A stretch of DNA of 64,000 nt, taken from contig NZ_CP067394.1 of assembly GCF_004210215.2 (NCBI RefSeq), positions 2,728,001-2,792,000 on the forward strand. The letters are read 5' to 3'. Under the pieces are notes generated by a model that was not told where the DNA came from, made no database searches, and saw nothing but the letters and a program-made list of their open reading frames with translations. Position 1 is the first letter of the stretch; each line of letters opens with the position of its first letter. Source of the DNA: Cryobacterium sp. SO1. Its GTDB lineage: Bacteria > Actinomycetota > Actinomycetes > Actinomycetales > Microbacteriaceae. This document shows, in pieces, positions 17,496 through 25,341 of the stretch. The position numbers and the translations under genes are program-made.

Positions 17496-18301
17496 GCGTT
17501 GACCAGTACCGAAGTGTTCTGCCGGCGCGGCGCCCGGATACGGAGGACGACGGTGACGGCGACGACCACGACGACGGCCACGATGGCCGCGGCTGCCGTG
17601 GGGGTGGAGAGCAGGTCTCCGGTGAGGCGGGCGACGGCCACCCACGACAGGCCCCAGCAGAGCGCGATGGTCGGCGTGAGCCGACCCTGGCCGGCCACGG
17701 CGATGAGCACGCCGACGAGTCCGGCGACGGCGATGATCACTACGCTCCAGACGTCGGCGGCCAGGCCTAATCCGTCGAAGCCGGCATCCACGAGAACAGC
17801 CGTGATGTTGGCGGCGGTGGCCACGCACACCCAGCCGAGGTAGAGCCCCACGGTGCCGTCCACGAGGACGGTTTCCACCAGGGTGCGGGGCCGGCTGCCC
17901 AGGATGATGAGGAAGGTCCAGACCAGCACGGCCAGGAGCACGACGATGACCGGCACGGTCAGCCAGAGCAGGTCATACTGCACGCAGAGGATCCAGGCGG
18001 CGTTCAGCAGGAGCGAGGCCGCGATGGGATAACCGAGCCGGCGCTGGCGGGGGTCGGACTTCTGCTTGGGCAGCAACTGCCAGATGGCGTAGAGCACCAG
18101 GCCCGCGTAGATCGGCGTCCAGATACTGAAGGCCGGCCCACCGGGAGCGATCGGGGTGGCATCCGCGGCGAGGGCGCCTCCCGAAGCGGTCTCGACGGCG
18201 TTACCGCCGGCGGCGCCGGAGCCGATGAAAGCGCCGACGAGGCCGAGGATCGCGGAGAGCAGCACAACGATCTGGCGGGCCAGGTCTTTGGACGTGATCA
18301 T
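17492..18301 (-). CDS. TspO/MBR-like tryptophan-rich membrane protein
   Basis: A 269-residue membrane protein with about eight hydrophobic segments. AFSIWTPIYAGLVLYAIWQLLP (about 75-96) is the tryptophan-rich block typical of TspO/MBR-related sensory proteins in actinobacteria. This branch is longer than the 160-residue TspO core. GGAGAA lies before ATG 18301; a longer frame upstream runs into the divergent promoter and was rejected. It is first in a two-gene operon with the MFS pump and diverges from a MarR gene. Its biochemical role, whether transport accessory or sensor, is unknown. Confidence 0.8.
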   Translation of the reverse strand: MITSKDLARQIVVLLSAILGLVGAFIGSGAAGGNAVETASGGALAADATPIAPGGPAFSIWTPIYAGLVLYAIWQLLPKQKSDPRQRRLGYPIAASLLLNAAWILCVQYDLLWLTVPVIVVLLAVLVWTFLIILGSRPRTLVETVLVDGTVGLYLGWVCVATAANITAVLVDAGFDGLGLAADVWSVVIIAVAGLVGVLIAVAGQGRLTPTIALCWGLSWVAVARLTGDLLSTPTAAAAIVAVVVVVAVTVVLRIRAPRRQNTSVLVNA

Positions 18302-18326
18302 GGGTTCTCCTTCGTCGGGGTATTGA

Positions 18327-18338
18327 TCAGCTAGCTGA
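18327..18338. promoter_or_regulatory. Palindromic MarR-type operator
   Basis: TCAGCTAGCTGA is a perfect 12-base palindrome in the 66-base gap between the divergent marR and TspO-MFS genes, with weaker matching flanks (TTGA left, CTAA right). It lies just upstream of the marR -10 hexamer, so it is a likely site for autoregulation and control of the pump operon. Confidence 0.6.
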
Positions 18339-18355
18339 CTAAACCACGCTAGCAG

Positions 18356-18361
18356 TACATT
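18356..18361 (+). promoter_or_regulatory. -10 hexamer for leaderless marR start
   Basis: TACATT is six bases before GTG 18368. CTGACT (18335-18340) is a possible weak -35 and overlaps the palindrome. Confidence 0.55.
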
Positions 18362-18367
18362 GAGAGG

Positions 18368-18799
18368 GTGACCACTCCCGATTCCGACGCCATGTCTCAG
18401 TGGCCGAACGGCCGGCTGCTCTCGACAGCGGCCCGGCTGGTGGAGCACGCATGGGTGGACGCACTGGACTCCCTCGGCCTCACCCACGCCGGGCTGATCG
18501 TGCTCCACCTGCTCGGCCCCGGCGCACAGAGTCAGACCGAGCTGGCCCGGCAGGCCCGGGTGCAGACGCAGACCATGTCACGCACCCTGGACCGCCTTCA
18601 GCGGGAGGGCCTGGTGGCCAGAATCCGCGATGACCGGGACGCCCGGCGCCACCTGGTCACCCGCACGGATGCCGGCACCGCCGCCTGGCAGCAGGCCCGC
18701 ACCCTTGAGGCCGACGTTTTCCCCCCGCTCGAGAACGCCGAAGAGCTGCGCTCGGCCCTGCTGCAGATCATCACGGCGTCCTCGGCCAAACGCTGGTAG
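18368..18799 (+). CDS. MarR-family transcriptional regulator
   Basis: A 143-residue winged-helix regulator. The DNA-recognition part is SQTELARQARVQTQTMSRTLDRL, shown here only as two blocks around residues 57-80. It is followed by the wing LVARIRDDRDARRHLV, in which the D-x-R-D-x-R pattern is the MarR hallmark. GTG 18368 is chosen for its leaderless -10. Divergent orientation to the TspO-MFS operon with a palindrome between them suggests repression of that operon until a ligand binds. Confidence 0.9.
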   Translation: MTTPDSDAMSQWPNGRLLSTAARLVEHAWVDALDSLGLTHAGLIVLHLLGPGAQSQTELARQARVQTQTMSRTLDRLQREGLVARIRDDRDARRHLVTRTDAGTAAWQQARTLEADVFPPLENAEELRSALLQIITASSAKRW

Positions 18800-18809
18800 C
18801 CGCCAGGGC

Positions 18810-20516
18810 TCAGAGATCAAGGATGAGCCGTTTGAGCGCGCGCACCGCTCGCTCGGCTTCGCCCAGAGCCACGGGCACGGTCTCGTCCAGGCGTTCGGCG
18901 CGGGCCACGAGCAGGCCGTAGACCAGAGTGTTCTCGCCGCCCTCGTGTGCCGCCTGCGCGGCCCGGTCGAGTTCCTCGATGTAGAGCAGTCCGTCATGCC
19001 GGTCGCCGAGCCGCTTCACCAGTGGCTTCGCCACCTGGGCGAGGCGAGCGTAGCCGCGGCGGTGCTTGGCGAACCGGGCGGCGGCCTCGGCGCGCTTGGC
19101 GGCTTTCTTCCTGGCTGCCTTCTTGGCGGGTGTTGTGGTGGGCATCGTGGCGGGTTCTGTCCCCGGTCCGCCGGCCGCGGGCTGGGCCGCTGCGACCGCG
19201 TCGGCTGCGTAGCGCAGCCGGCGGGCTGCCTTTCGAACCTCGTGCAGCGCCGGCTCCGGGGCATCCGCGTCGGTCACGGCGCTGGTGCGGCGCGCGAGGA
19301 CACCGACGGCCTTGTCGAGGTTGCGGGCGATCTCGGCGGCGGCGGGCCGCTCGGCCCTGCTGGTGAGCGGCGGCCAGGCCACGAAGCGCTCGAGCGAGTC
19401 CAGCAGCCGGTAGTAGCGCGGGCTCAGGAGGTAGCTGCGGACCGCTATGAGGCTTTCCGCGTGGTCCCGGCGCGCTCCGCCGACGAGCCGGGTCCGTGCG
19501 TCGTCGGCGGGGTAGTCGGTGGGATAGTCGGCGACGCCGGCGAGTTCACCGGCCAGCCGGGCGCCGCGCACCTCGGCATCGCGGACTCCGCCCAGTTCGA
19601 CGCCGAGGCGCCCCAGTTCGAGGCGGAGTTCGGTCACGGCCGACTTCTCGAACAGCCGGGCATAGACCGCGAGGACGCTGCGCAGGCGGCGCACGGTGGT
19701 GCGCATCTGGTGCACGGCATCCGGGGCATCCGCTCGCGCCAGCGGGTCCTTGGCGATGAGGGTGGCGGTCAGCTCGCGGAGTGCGCCCACGACGATGGCT
19801 CCGGCCGAGTCGGGGTTTTGCAGGGCCGCGGCCGGGAGCAGGCCGGGCAGCACCTCGGCGGCACTGAGCTCGGCCAGGGACCGAACGCCGACGGCGCGGG
19901 CGATCTTGGCCACACTCGTCGAGGGGGTCGCTCCGGCGGCGAGCAGCTCCTGTTCGATGGCGTCGAGCAGTCTGGTGCGCTTCTTGCGGGTGTCGGGGGC
20001 ACCGCCCAACAGTTCGGCCTCCCATTCCCGCCACTTGCGGTAAGTTCCGCCGCGCGCGTCGGAGGCGGAGACGAGGTCGTCGGCGATCTCGGCGAGGGCC
20101 TGGCCGTCGGTGCCGGAAAGCCGCACCGCGGTTCGCACGGTGCTGATCCGGGCCAGCGGGGTCAGCGGGCTGTCGCGCACGATAGCGCGCACCGGTTCGA
20201 GCACATCGGCGGGGACCGGTTCGCCCTCCGCGGAGTCGGCACCGCCGACATCGAGTGGCCAGTGCACCTCGGTGCGGCCCTCGTCGGCCGGGGTCTTGAG
20301 GTGCCAGCCGGCGTCACCGCCACCCTCACGACGGCGCAGGACGATGCGGTGGCGCGCCAGGGCGTGATCGTCGGTGTCGTAGTAGACGGCCGAGAGAATG
20401 AACGGCTCCCCCGCCGTCTCGGCACTGATGCCGTCAATCCCCTGGAGGGACGGAACGCGCTGGAGTCCCGCGATGTCGTACTTGCGCTCGATCTCGGTCT
20501 GCTCTTGCCCTGTCAT
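18810..20516 (-). CDS. CYTH and CHAD domain protein
   Basis: A 568-residue cytoplasmic protein. The N-terminal CYTH domain (about 1-205) starts with the E-x-E-x-K-like motif EIERKYDI, and has VYYDTDDHALARH and a later LKTPAD strand; such domains bind triphosphates. The CHAD domain (about 215-568) is helical and rich in His/Arg: VHQMRTTVRRLRSVL and LHEVRKAARRLRYAAD are its two typical basic helices, which bind polyphosphate in studied members. A Lys/Ala-rich insert (KKAARKKAAKRAEAAAR) lies near residue 470. No ppk or ppx gene is nearby. On the minus strand TAGACA lies six bases before the ATG, a weak leaderless -10. Confidence 0.92.
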   Translation of the reverse strand: MTGQEQTEIERKYDIAGLQRVPSLQGIDGISAETAGEPFILSAVYYDTDDHALARHRIVLRRREGGGDAGWHLKTPADEGRTEVHWPLDVGGADSAEGEPVPADVLEPVRAIVRDSPLTPLARISTVRTAVRLSGTDGQALAEIADDLVSASDARGGTYRKWREWEAELLGGAPDTRKKRTRLLDAIEQELLAAGATPSTSVAKIARAVGVRSLAELSAAEVLPGLLPAAALQNPDSAGAIVVGALRELTATLIAKDPLARADAPDAVHQMRTTVRRLRSVLAVYARLFEKSAVTELRLELGRLGVELGGVRDAEVRGARLAGELAGVADYPTDYPADDARTRLVGGARRDHAESLIAVRSYLLSPRYYRLLDSLERFVAWPPLTSRAERPAAAEIARNLDKAVGVLARRTSAVTDADAPEPALHEVRKAARRLRYAADAVAAAQPAAGGPGTEPATMPTTTPAKKAARKKAAKRAEAAARFAKHRRGYARLAQVAKPLVKRLGDRHDGLLYIEELDRAAQAAHEGGENTLVYGLLVARAERLDETVPVALGEAERAVRALKRLILDL

Positions 20517-20568
20517 GTGTCCTGTCTACTACCTTGGACGGGTCAGGAGAAACATCTGAGGGGAGATC

Positions 20569-21165
20569 ATGACCGCTACAAAGCCAGAACTCGGGGAACC
20601 ACGTTGGCACGCCGATCCGCAGGGAGGGCCCGGTTTGCGCTGGTGGGACGGCACCCAGTGGACCTCTGCCGTGATGGGCCCGGCCGAGTTGGGGCCGCCC
20701 GTGCAGCAGCCGTTGGCGGCCGGCACCGTCGTCTACACGGTGCCACTCTGGGTCATCGTGTTCCTGCCGTTGCTGTCGACGGTGGGTATCCTGCTGATCC
20801 CCGCCGGTTCGCTCGCGTCGGTCTTCGACGCACAGGCGTCCGGGCAGATGCAGGCTTTCGATCCGTCGACGATGCTGCGCAATCTGCTGAGCTTCCTCAT
20901 TTATGGCACGACGATCACCCTGGCCTACGCCGATCGCCGGACGCTGCTGGCGGCTGGGTACGCGCGTCCGTTCCACTGGGCGTGGGCGTTTCTCTCGACC
21001 GGGGTCTACGTCGTGGGCCGGTCGATCATCGTGCAGCGCCGCATCGGTCGTGGGCTCACGCCCATCTGGGTGTGGGTGGGCGTGTCGATGCTGGGAGTGG
21101 TCGCGTCCGTCGGCCCGGTGATCGAGGCGCTGACCGCGATCTGGGGGCTTATGACTGGGGCGTGA
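20569..21165 (+). CDS. DUF2510 membrane protein
   Basis: A 198-residue protein. It starts with a DUF2510 motif (W-H-A-D-P, then LRWWDGTQWT, residues 13-32), a short surface module found at the N-terminus of many actinobacterial membrane proteins. Four hydrophobic segments follow (for example VPLWVIVFLPLLSTVGILLI). GGGGAG precedes ATG 20569. The 3' end overlaps the convergent HAD gene by 17 bases. Function unknown. Confidence 0.85.
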   Translation: MTATKPELGEPRWHADPQGGPGLRWWDGTQWTSAVMGPAELGPPVQQPLAAGTVVYTVPLWVIVFLPLLSTVGILLIPAGSLASVFDAQASGQMQAFDPSTMLRNLLSFLIYGTTITLAYADRRTLLAAGYARPFHWAWAFLSTGVYVVGRSIIVQRRIGRGLTPIWVWVGVSMLGVVASVGPVIEALTAIWGLMTGA

Positions 21166-21961
21166 GCGAGAACACCACGCCGTGGTCGTGCAGCTCGATG
21201 CGGAGGCGGTCGAGGCTGGGCACGACGAGGTCGGCGTCCAGTTCGTCGGCGGAGTGGGTGCCGACAACGCCGATGGTTGCGCAGCCCGCCGCGCGGCCGG
21301 CTGCGAGGCCTGCGGGAGCGTCTTCGATGACCACGCACTGGCGGGCATCCAGGCCGAGCCGGTCGGCTGCCTCCAGGAACGGGTCCGGGGCCGGCTTGCC
21401 CTTCACCGTGTCCTCGATGGTGACGACGGTGGCGGGCGCGGTGAAACCGGCGGAGTGGAGGCGGATGCGGCACAGGGCGCTGTCGCACGAGGTCACGATC
21501 GCCCGGCGACCTTCCGGCAGAGCCTTCATCAGCTCCGCGGCTCCGGGCAGGATGCTGATGTCGGCGGTGTCAGCGAGCTCCAGCTGGTTGACACGAAGGA
21601 TGGAGGATTCGACCAGCTCGGGTGCGACGAGGTCGGCCACCATCTCCCGGGCCGGGCGGCCGTGCTGGATGCCGGAGAACAGGGCGCCGAAGCCCATTTC
21701 GTCTGCCCACTGCTGCCAGGACCGGTTCACGGCCTTGGTCGAGTCGACCAGGGTGCCGTCCATGTCGAAAAGCACGCCCAGGAAAACCCGGCCGAGAACA
21801 GCGTGCGCAACGCTCTCGGGCGCCGCCTCGAGACCACTTTCGGGAACCGCCTCAAGACCAGTTTCGGGAACCGCCTCGGGAACCGCCTGCAGAATTCGCT
21901 GGAGATCGGCCTCGATATCAGCGCGGGCGGTGTTCTCGGAGGTGGATTCGGCGTTCGTCAT
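21149..21961 (-). CDS. HAD-superfamily sugar-phosphatase/phosphoglucomutase-like hydrolase with repeat-rich N-terminal extension
   Basis: A 270-residue protein. The HAD core starts near residue 62 with LFDMDGTLVDS (motif I with both Asp). IVTSCDSA is motif II, KGKPAPDPFLEAADRLG gives the motif III Lys, and VIEDAPAGLAAGRAAG is motif IV. The cap and sequence resemble 2-deoxyglucose-6-phosphate phosphatase or beta-phosphoglucomutase types. The first 60 residues are not part of the fold: they are acidic and hold tandem VPE-x-GLEA-type repeats. ATG 21961 follows GAAGGAT. It sits downstream of the HNH gene on the same strand. Confidence 0.85.
   Translation of the reverse strand: MTNAESTSENTARADIEADLQRILQAVPEAVPETGLEAVPESGLEAAPESVAHAVLGRVFLGVLFDMDGTLVDSTKAVNRSWQQWADEMGFGALFSGIQHGRPAREMVADLVAPELVESSILRVNQLELADTADISILPGAAELMKALPEGRRAIVTSCDSALCRIRLHSAGFTAPATVVTIEDTVKGKPAPDPFLEAADRLGLDARQCVVIEDAPAGLAAGRAAGCATIGVVGTHSADELDADLVVPSLDRLRIELHDHGVVFSLTPQS
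21814..21887. repeat. 24-base imperfect tandem repeat in HAD gene
   Basis: About three copies of a 24-base unit (core TTCGGGAACCGCCTCAAGAC) encode the Val-Pro-Glu-x-Gly-Leu-Glu-Ala repeats near the N-terminus of the HAD protein. The last copy is truncated. Confidence 0.75.
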
Positions 21962-22059
21962 TCTGGATCCTTCTTCCGAAGCACCGTCGGAGTTGCTGTG
22001 ATGCCTCTTCTTCGACCCTAACGAAGCCCCCATCGCGGCGGTAATCGTCGCAGCTCGGG

Positions 22060-23928
22060 TCATTCGGTGTGGGGTGGTTTTCGGGTTGTGGGGTTGTGGG
22101 CGCGGTGTTGGGGTGGTGTGCGCCAGGTGCCGGTGGGGTCGATCCAGTGTGGTGCTTTGACTTCGGGCATGCCCAAGACCATGCGGATTTTCCAGCCTCC
22201 GGCGTCGTTGATGCCGTGGTGGTGGCGCCAGCAGAGCAGGACCCCGTTGGTGACGTTGGTGGGTCCGCCGTTCTGCCAGGGCACGACGTGGTGGACTTCG
22301 GTCCATTGGGGTGGGCAGGTGCAGCCCGGGATGATGCAGCCGCCGTCTCGGGCGGTGATGGCTTTGCGTTGCATCGGGGTGAAGCAGCGAGCCTTGTTGC
22401 CCAGGGCCAGCACGGCGCCGGTGCCGCCGAAGAAGATCGGTTGGAAGCCGCCGTTGTCGATCATTTGGTTGATGGTCTTCATCGAGATCGGACCCTCGAT
22501 GCCGTCGATCCAGCCCACGCCGATGCCGGCGAGGAGGTCGGTCGCGTTCACGTGCACCATCACCGTGGGCGGCATGCCGCCCATGGTCGGGGTGCGGGGG
22601 TCTTGGGCGACCTGGACCAGGATGCCGCGGAGGATGTCGGCGCGTTTTTCTCCGCCGGTGCGTTCGTCCAGGATCTCGCCGGGCACGAGTTCGCCGGCCT
22701 CGATGCGCTGCTGCTCCTCGGCGGAGGGGAACGCGGGGGCGGAGCGGGCGGATTGGAAGCTGTCGAAGAGGGTGTGGATGATGCCCTTGAGCTCCGGCGT
22801 CACTCCGCCGCGCAGCGGGTGCAACCCCCGGGTCAGCTTGCCGAAAGAGAGCGTCGATTTCGCCTCGAGAACAGCCTCGGTGGGTGCGGCGCCGTCGGGG
22901 TTCAGTGCGGCCTGCCAGGTCTGGGTCATCTCCCGGATCCGGTCGGCGGGGAAGGTGAACCCGGCCGATTCACCCAGGCGGGCGATCGGACCCGTAAAGA
23001 CGGTGCCGGCGTCCGTGCCGGTGCCGGCGTCCGTGTCGGTGTCGGCGCCGCTGTCAGCGTCCGGGCGGGTTTCTGCGGGGCCGGGGGTGCGGCCGAAGAC
23101 CGACCCGGTGGCGCTTTCGACCAAACCGGCCTCACCGGCATCCACGTCGGCTTGGTTCGCGTCGAAGCGGCCGTGCACCTTGTAGTCGGACAGGCCCGTC
23201 ACGATATTCTCGGCCGCGTCGATGCCGAGCTCGCCCGCGGCCAGGGCCGCGGCCACGAACGGGAACACCGGCTCCAACACCACCCCGCCCAATACCCGCG
23301 GGGCCACCTTCTCGCCCAAGAGCACCCGGCGTTTCATCTCCGGCACCGACGTGCCCGTCAACCGGATCAACAAATCATTCGAGTGGGTCGCGCCCAACCG
23401 CCAGGCCATCGAGTCCCGGCCCAACCCGGACCGGGACCGGTAGCCCACCACCGTCGCGGTACTGACCCGGGCCGCATCCACCGGCCGGCCGGCACGCTCC
23501 ACCATCTGCGTCAACGCCACCACCTCGGCGTCACTCAACGCATTCACGTCCAGCGAATCCATCACCGCCCGCACCGTGCGTGCCGCATCCTCCAGAGCCT
23601 GCAGCTTCTCACCGAACACCCCGGTACGAGCACGCTGCACCCCGGGCAGATCGGCCGGCTCCCGCCACTCCGGCCGCCCCTCACCCGAGGCGCGACGCGG
23701 CGTGGCCGGGCGGCTACTGGCGGTGCCGATCGCCGTGTCAGTGGTACCCCCTAGCCTGTGGGCATCCGAGCCGGAAACAGCGGAGCCGGAAACAGCAAAG
23801 CCAGAAACAGCAAAGTCGGAGGCAGCCGGCGCCGGAGCAGCCAGAGCGGTGTTCCAGTCACAGAGATTCGAACCGGCGGGAGGAGTTCCCGTCGGTGCGG
23901 TGGAGCCTGATACCAGCTCGTCGTCCAT
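22060..23928 (-). CDS. DUF222/HNH endonuclease-signature protein
   Basis: A 622-residue member of the actinobacterial DUF222-HNH family. The DUF222 helical part spans about 90-380. The C-terminal HNH nuclease motif is CIIPGCTCPPQWTEVHHV, then PTNVTNGVLLCWRHHHGIND, with zinc-binding Cys and His residues intact. Low-complexity linkers are present: three FAVSG-type repeats near residue 40-55 and a Thr/Asp/Gly run (DTDTDAGTGTDAG) near 300. Multiple copies per genome are typical and the biological role is unclear. Before the ATG, GAGAAT stands at leaderless spacing. Confidence 0.9.
   Translation of the reverse strand: MDDELVSGSTAPTGTPPAGSNLCDWNTALAAPAPAASDFAVSGFAVSGSAVSGSDAHRLGGTTDTAIGTASSRPATPRRASGEGRPEWREPADLPGVQRARTGVFGEKLQALEDAARTVRAVMDSLDVNALSDAEVVALTQMVERAGRPVDAARVSTATVVGYRSRSGLGRDSMAWRLGATHSNDLLIRLTGTSVPEMKRRVLLGEKVAPRVLGGVVLEPVFPFVAAALAAGELGIDAAENIVTGLSDYKVHGRFDANQADVDAGEAGLVESATGSVFGRTPGPAETRPDADSGADTDTDAGTGTDAGTVFTGPIARLGESAGFTFPADRIREMTQTWQAALNPDGAAPTEAVLEAKSTLSFGKLTRGLHPLRGGVTPELKGIIHTLFDSFQSARSAPAFPSAEEQQRIEAGELVPGEILDERTGGEKRADILRGILVQVAQDPRTPTMGGMPPTVMVHVNATDLLAGIGVGWIDGIEGPISMKTINQMIDNGGFQPIFFGGTGAVLALGNKARCFTPMQRKAITARDGGCIIPGCTCPPQWTEVHHVVPWQNGGPTNVTNGVLLCWRHHHGINDAGGWKIRMVLGMPEVKAPHWIDPTGTWRTPPQHRAHNPTTRKPPHTE
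23768..23812. repeat. Three 15-base tandem repeats in the HNH gene
   Basis: GAGCCGGAAACAGCG and two near-identical copies follow head to tail. They encode the F/S-A-V-S-G repeats in the variable N-terminal linker of the HNH protein. Confidence 0.75.
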
Positions 23929-24035
23929 ACCCCCATTCTCTCACGAATCGAAGATAAATGTGAGGAAAAGTCAGATAGTCCACAAAAAAGTTTCGGTGTT
24001 TTTTCTAACCTCCTGGGTGGCCCGCAAGGTCTCGA

Positions 24036-24106
24036 CGGGCTCGACCAGCGCGATGGGGCCTGTCGGGCTCGACCAGCGCGATGGGGCCTGTCGGGCGCGA
24101 CCAGCG
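24036..24106. repeat. 28-base intergenic tandem repeat, 2.5 copies
   Basis: A 28-base unit beginning CGGGCTCGACCAGCGCGATG is present twice perfectly (24036-24063, 24064-24091) and once in part with one change (24092-24106). It lies in the 180-base gap between the start of the HNH gene and the end of the lipoprotein gene. The core CTCGACNNGCTCGACCA resembles short dispersed intergenic repeats I remember from related actinobacteria. Confidence 0.8.
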
Positions 24107-24109
24107 GAT

Positions 24110-25210
24110 CTAGGCAGCGTCGATGTAGCGGGCGTAGGCCGCAACGGCGAGCGCCGTGGCCGAGACGGAGTCGGCTGCCCGAGGGGTCGTCACGGTGAGC
24201 CAGACGCCACCCGCCAACAGGGTCACCTGGCAGCCGCCGGCGCCGCACCCGGCGAGCGCCTGCACCCCGGATGCCGGCCGGCTCGCACCCTTTTCCCCGG
24301 AGAGGTCGACAGTGACCAGTTCCGCGGTGGAGGCCGCAACGCCGGGTGGCATCGCAGACCAGGAACCGCCGCGGCCGGGAAGGACCATGAGGACGACACC
24401 GCTATAGCCGGCATCGCCGTCGGCCGACCATGCGCAGTCCACCAGTCCGCCACGGATCTCCGCGGCCACCGTCAAAGATCCCGACTCGGCCAGGTTGAGA
24501 ACGTCACCGCCGGCAGGGTCGCCGAGCCCGGCAGACACCGTCAGATCATGCGGGCTGAGCAGGTATCCGCAGTCGGGTCGCGCGGGGCCGGCCGGCCGGG
24601 CCAACGTGAGGGAGGCCACGGAGTCGGTCACGGTGCGGGCATAGGCCAGGAAGGCCTCGTGATCGGGCTCGGGCGTGCTGACGGAGATCGACAGCCAGGT
24701 CGATCCAGCGAGCACCTCGGCACGGCAGCCCTGCCATTCGCCGTCCAGGCAGGCAGCGAACGCTTCATCCCCCAGATCAGCCGGCGCCAGGTTGTTCAGC
24801 CCGTCGTTGGAATCGGGCTGTGCCGACCTGAACTCGGCGGCAGCGTCGGGCAGCATCGACACCGACACCACCGGGCCGCCCTCGTCCCCCGTGGCCAGCT
24901 CGTACCGGCAGGTGTAGTGGCCGGCAGCACGCAACGACTCCGACGCCATCATGGCGCCAACCGTCACCGTCGCCGAGACCGTCGTGACGTCCGCGGATGA
25001 CCGCGCCGCCAGCTCGGCCGCCGGAACGCCCAGGATCTCGGCGGCTCCGGCCATCGGCACCACGCTGGCGCAGTCGAGCAGCACGATCTCGTCGCCCACC
25101 TCGGCCTCGACGATAGCGCTCGATGTCGATGTCGACGGCTCGGGCGCAGCGGCGCAGCCTGTCAGCAGCACCAACAACGTCACCCCGGCCAGCCGTCGAA
25201 TACTCCCCAT
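24110..25210 (-). CDS. Secreted lipoprotein of unknown function with two similar halves
   Basis: A 366-residue exported lipoprotein. MGSIRRLAGVTLLVLLTGC is a signal peptide with lipobox LLTGC, so the mature protein is anchored by Cys 19. The two halves (about 40-195 and 205-366) share a layout: an early Cys, a CRY/CAW strand, an AEVLAGSTWLSISVSTP or VTLLAGGVWLTVTTP strand, and a final YAR helix. This suggests an internal duplication. The Cys pairs (ACLDGEWQGC, GCGAGGC) suggest disulfides. DUF3558-like lipoproteins look similar, but I am not sure of the family. It diverges from the oligopeptidase gene; its ATG has TAGGGT seven bases upstream. Confidence 0.75.
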   Translation of the reverse strand: MGSIRRLAGVTLLVLLTGCAAAPEPSTSTSSAIVEAEVGDEIVLLDCASVVPMAGAAEILGVPAAELAARSSADVTTVSATVTVGAMMASESLRAAGHYTCRYELATGDEGGPVVSVSMLPDAAAEFRSAQPDSNDGLNNLAPADLGDEAFAACLDGEWQGCRAEVLAGSTWLSISVSTPEPDHEAFLAYARTVTDSVASLTLARPAGPARPDCGYLLSPHDLTVSAGLGDPAGGDVLNLAESGSLTVAAEIRGGLVDCAWSADGDAGYSGVVLMVLPGRGGSWSAMPPGVAASTAELVTVDLSGEKGASRPASGVQALAGCGAGGCQVTLLAGGVWLTVTTPRAADSVSATALAVAAYARYIDAA

Positions 25211-25217
25211 GCGCCAC

Positions 25218-25223
25218 ACCCTA
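25218..25223 (-). promoter_or_regulatory. -10 hexamer for leaderless lipoprotein gene
   Basis: TAGGGT on the minus strand lies seven bases before ATG 25210, with no Shine-Dalgarno sequence. Confidence 0.4.
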
Positions 25224-25329
25224 AGCCTCACGCACGTCTCGGCACCGCTGTACAGCACCCCCCGAAGGGGAAGACCGCCCGCCCGCGGCCACCGCCGGAG
25301 CCACAGGGGACACGGTCGGACGAGATGGT

Positions 25330-25335
25330 TACGCT
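25330..25335 (+). promoter_or_regulatory. -10 hexamer for leaderless oligopeptidase B gene
   Basis: TACGCT stands six bases before ATG 25342. No ribosome site is present. Confidence 0.55.
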
Positions 25336-25341
25336 GAATGC

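Noticed and set aside
18630..22001. 1100-codon plus-strand frame
   Set aside because: Antisense of the CYTH-CHAD and HAD genes and out-of-frame reading of the DUF2510 gene.
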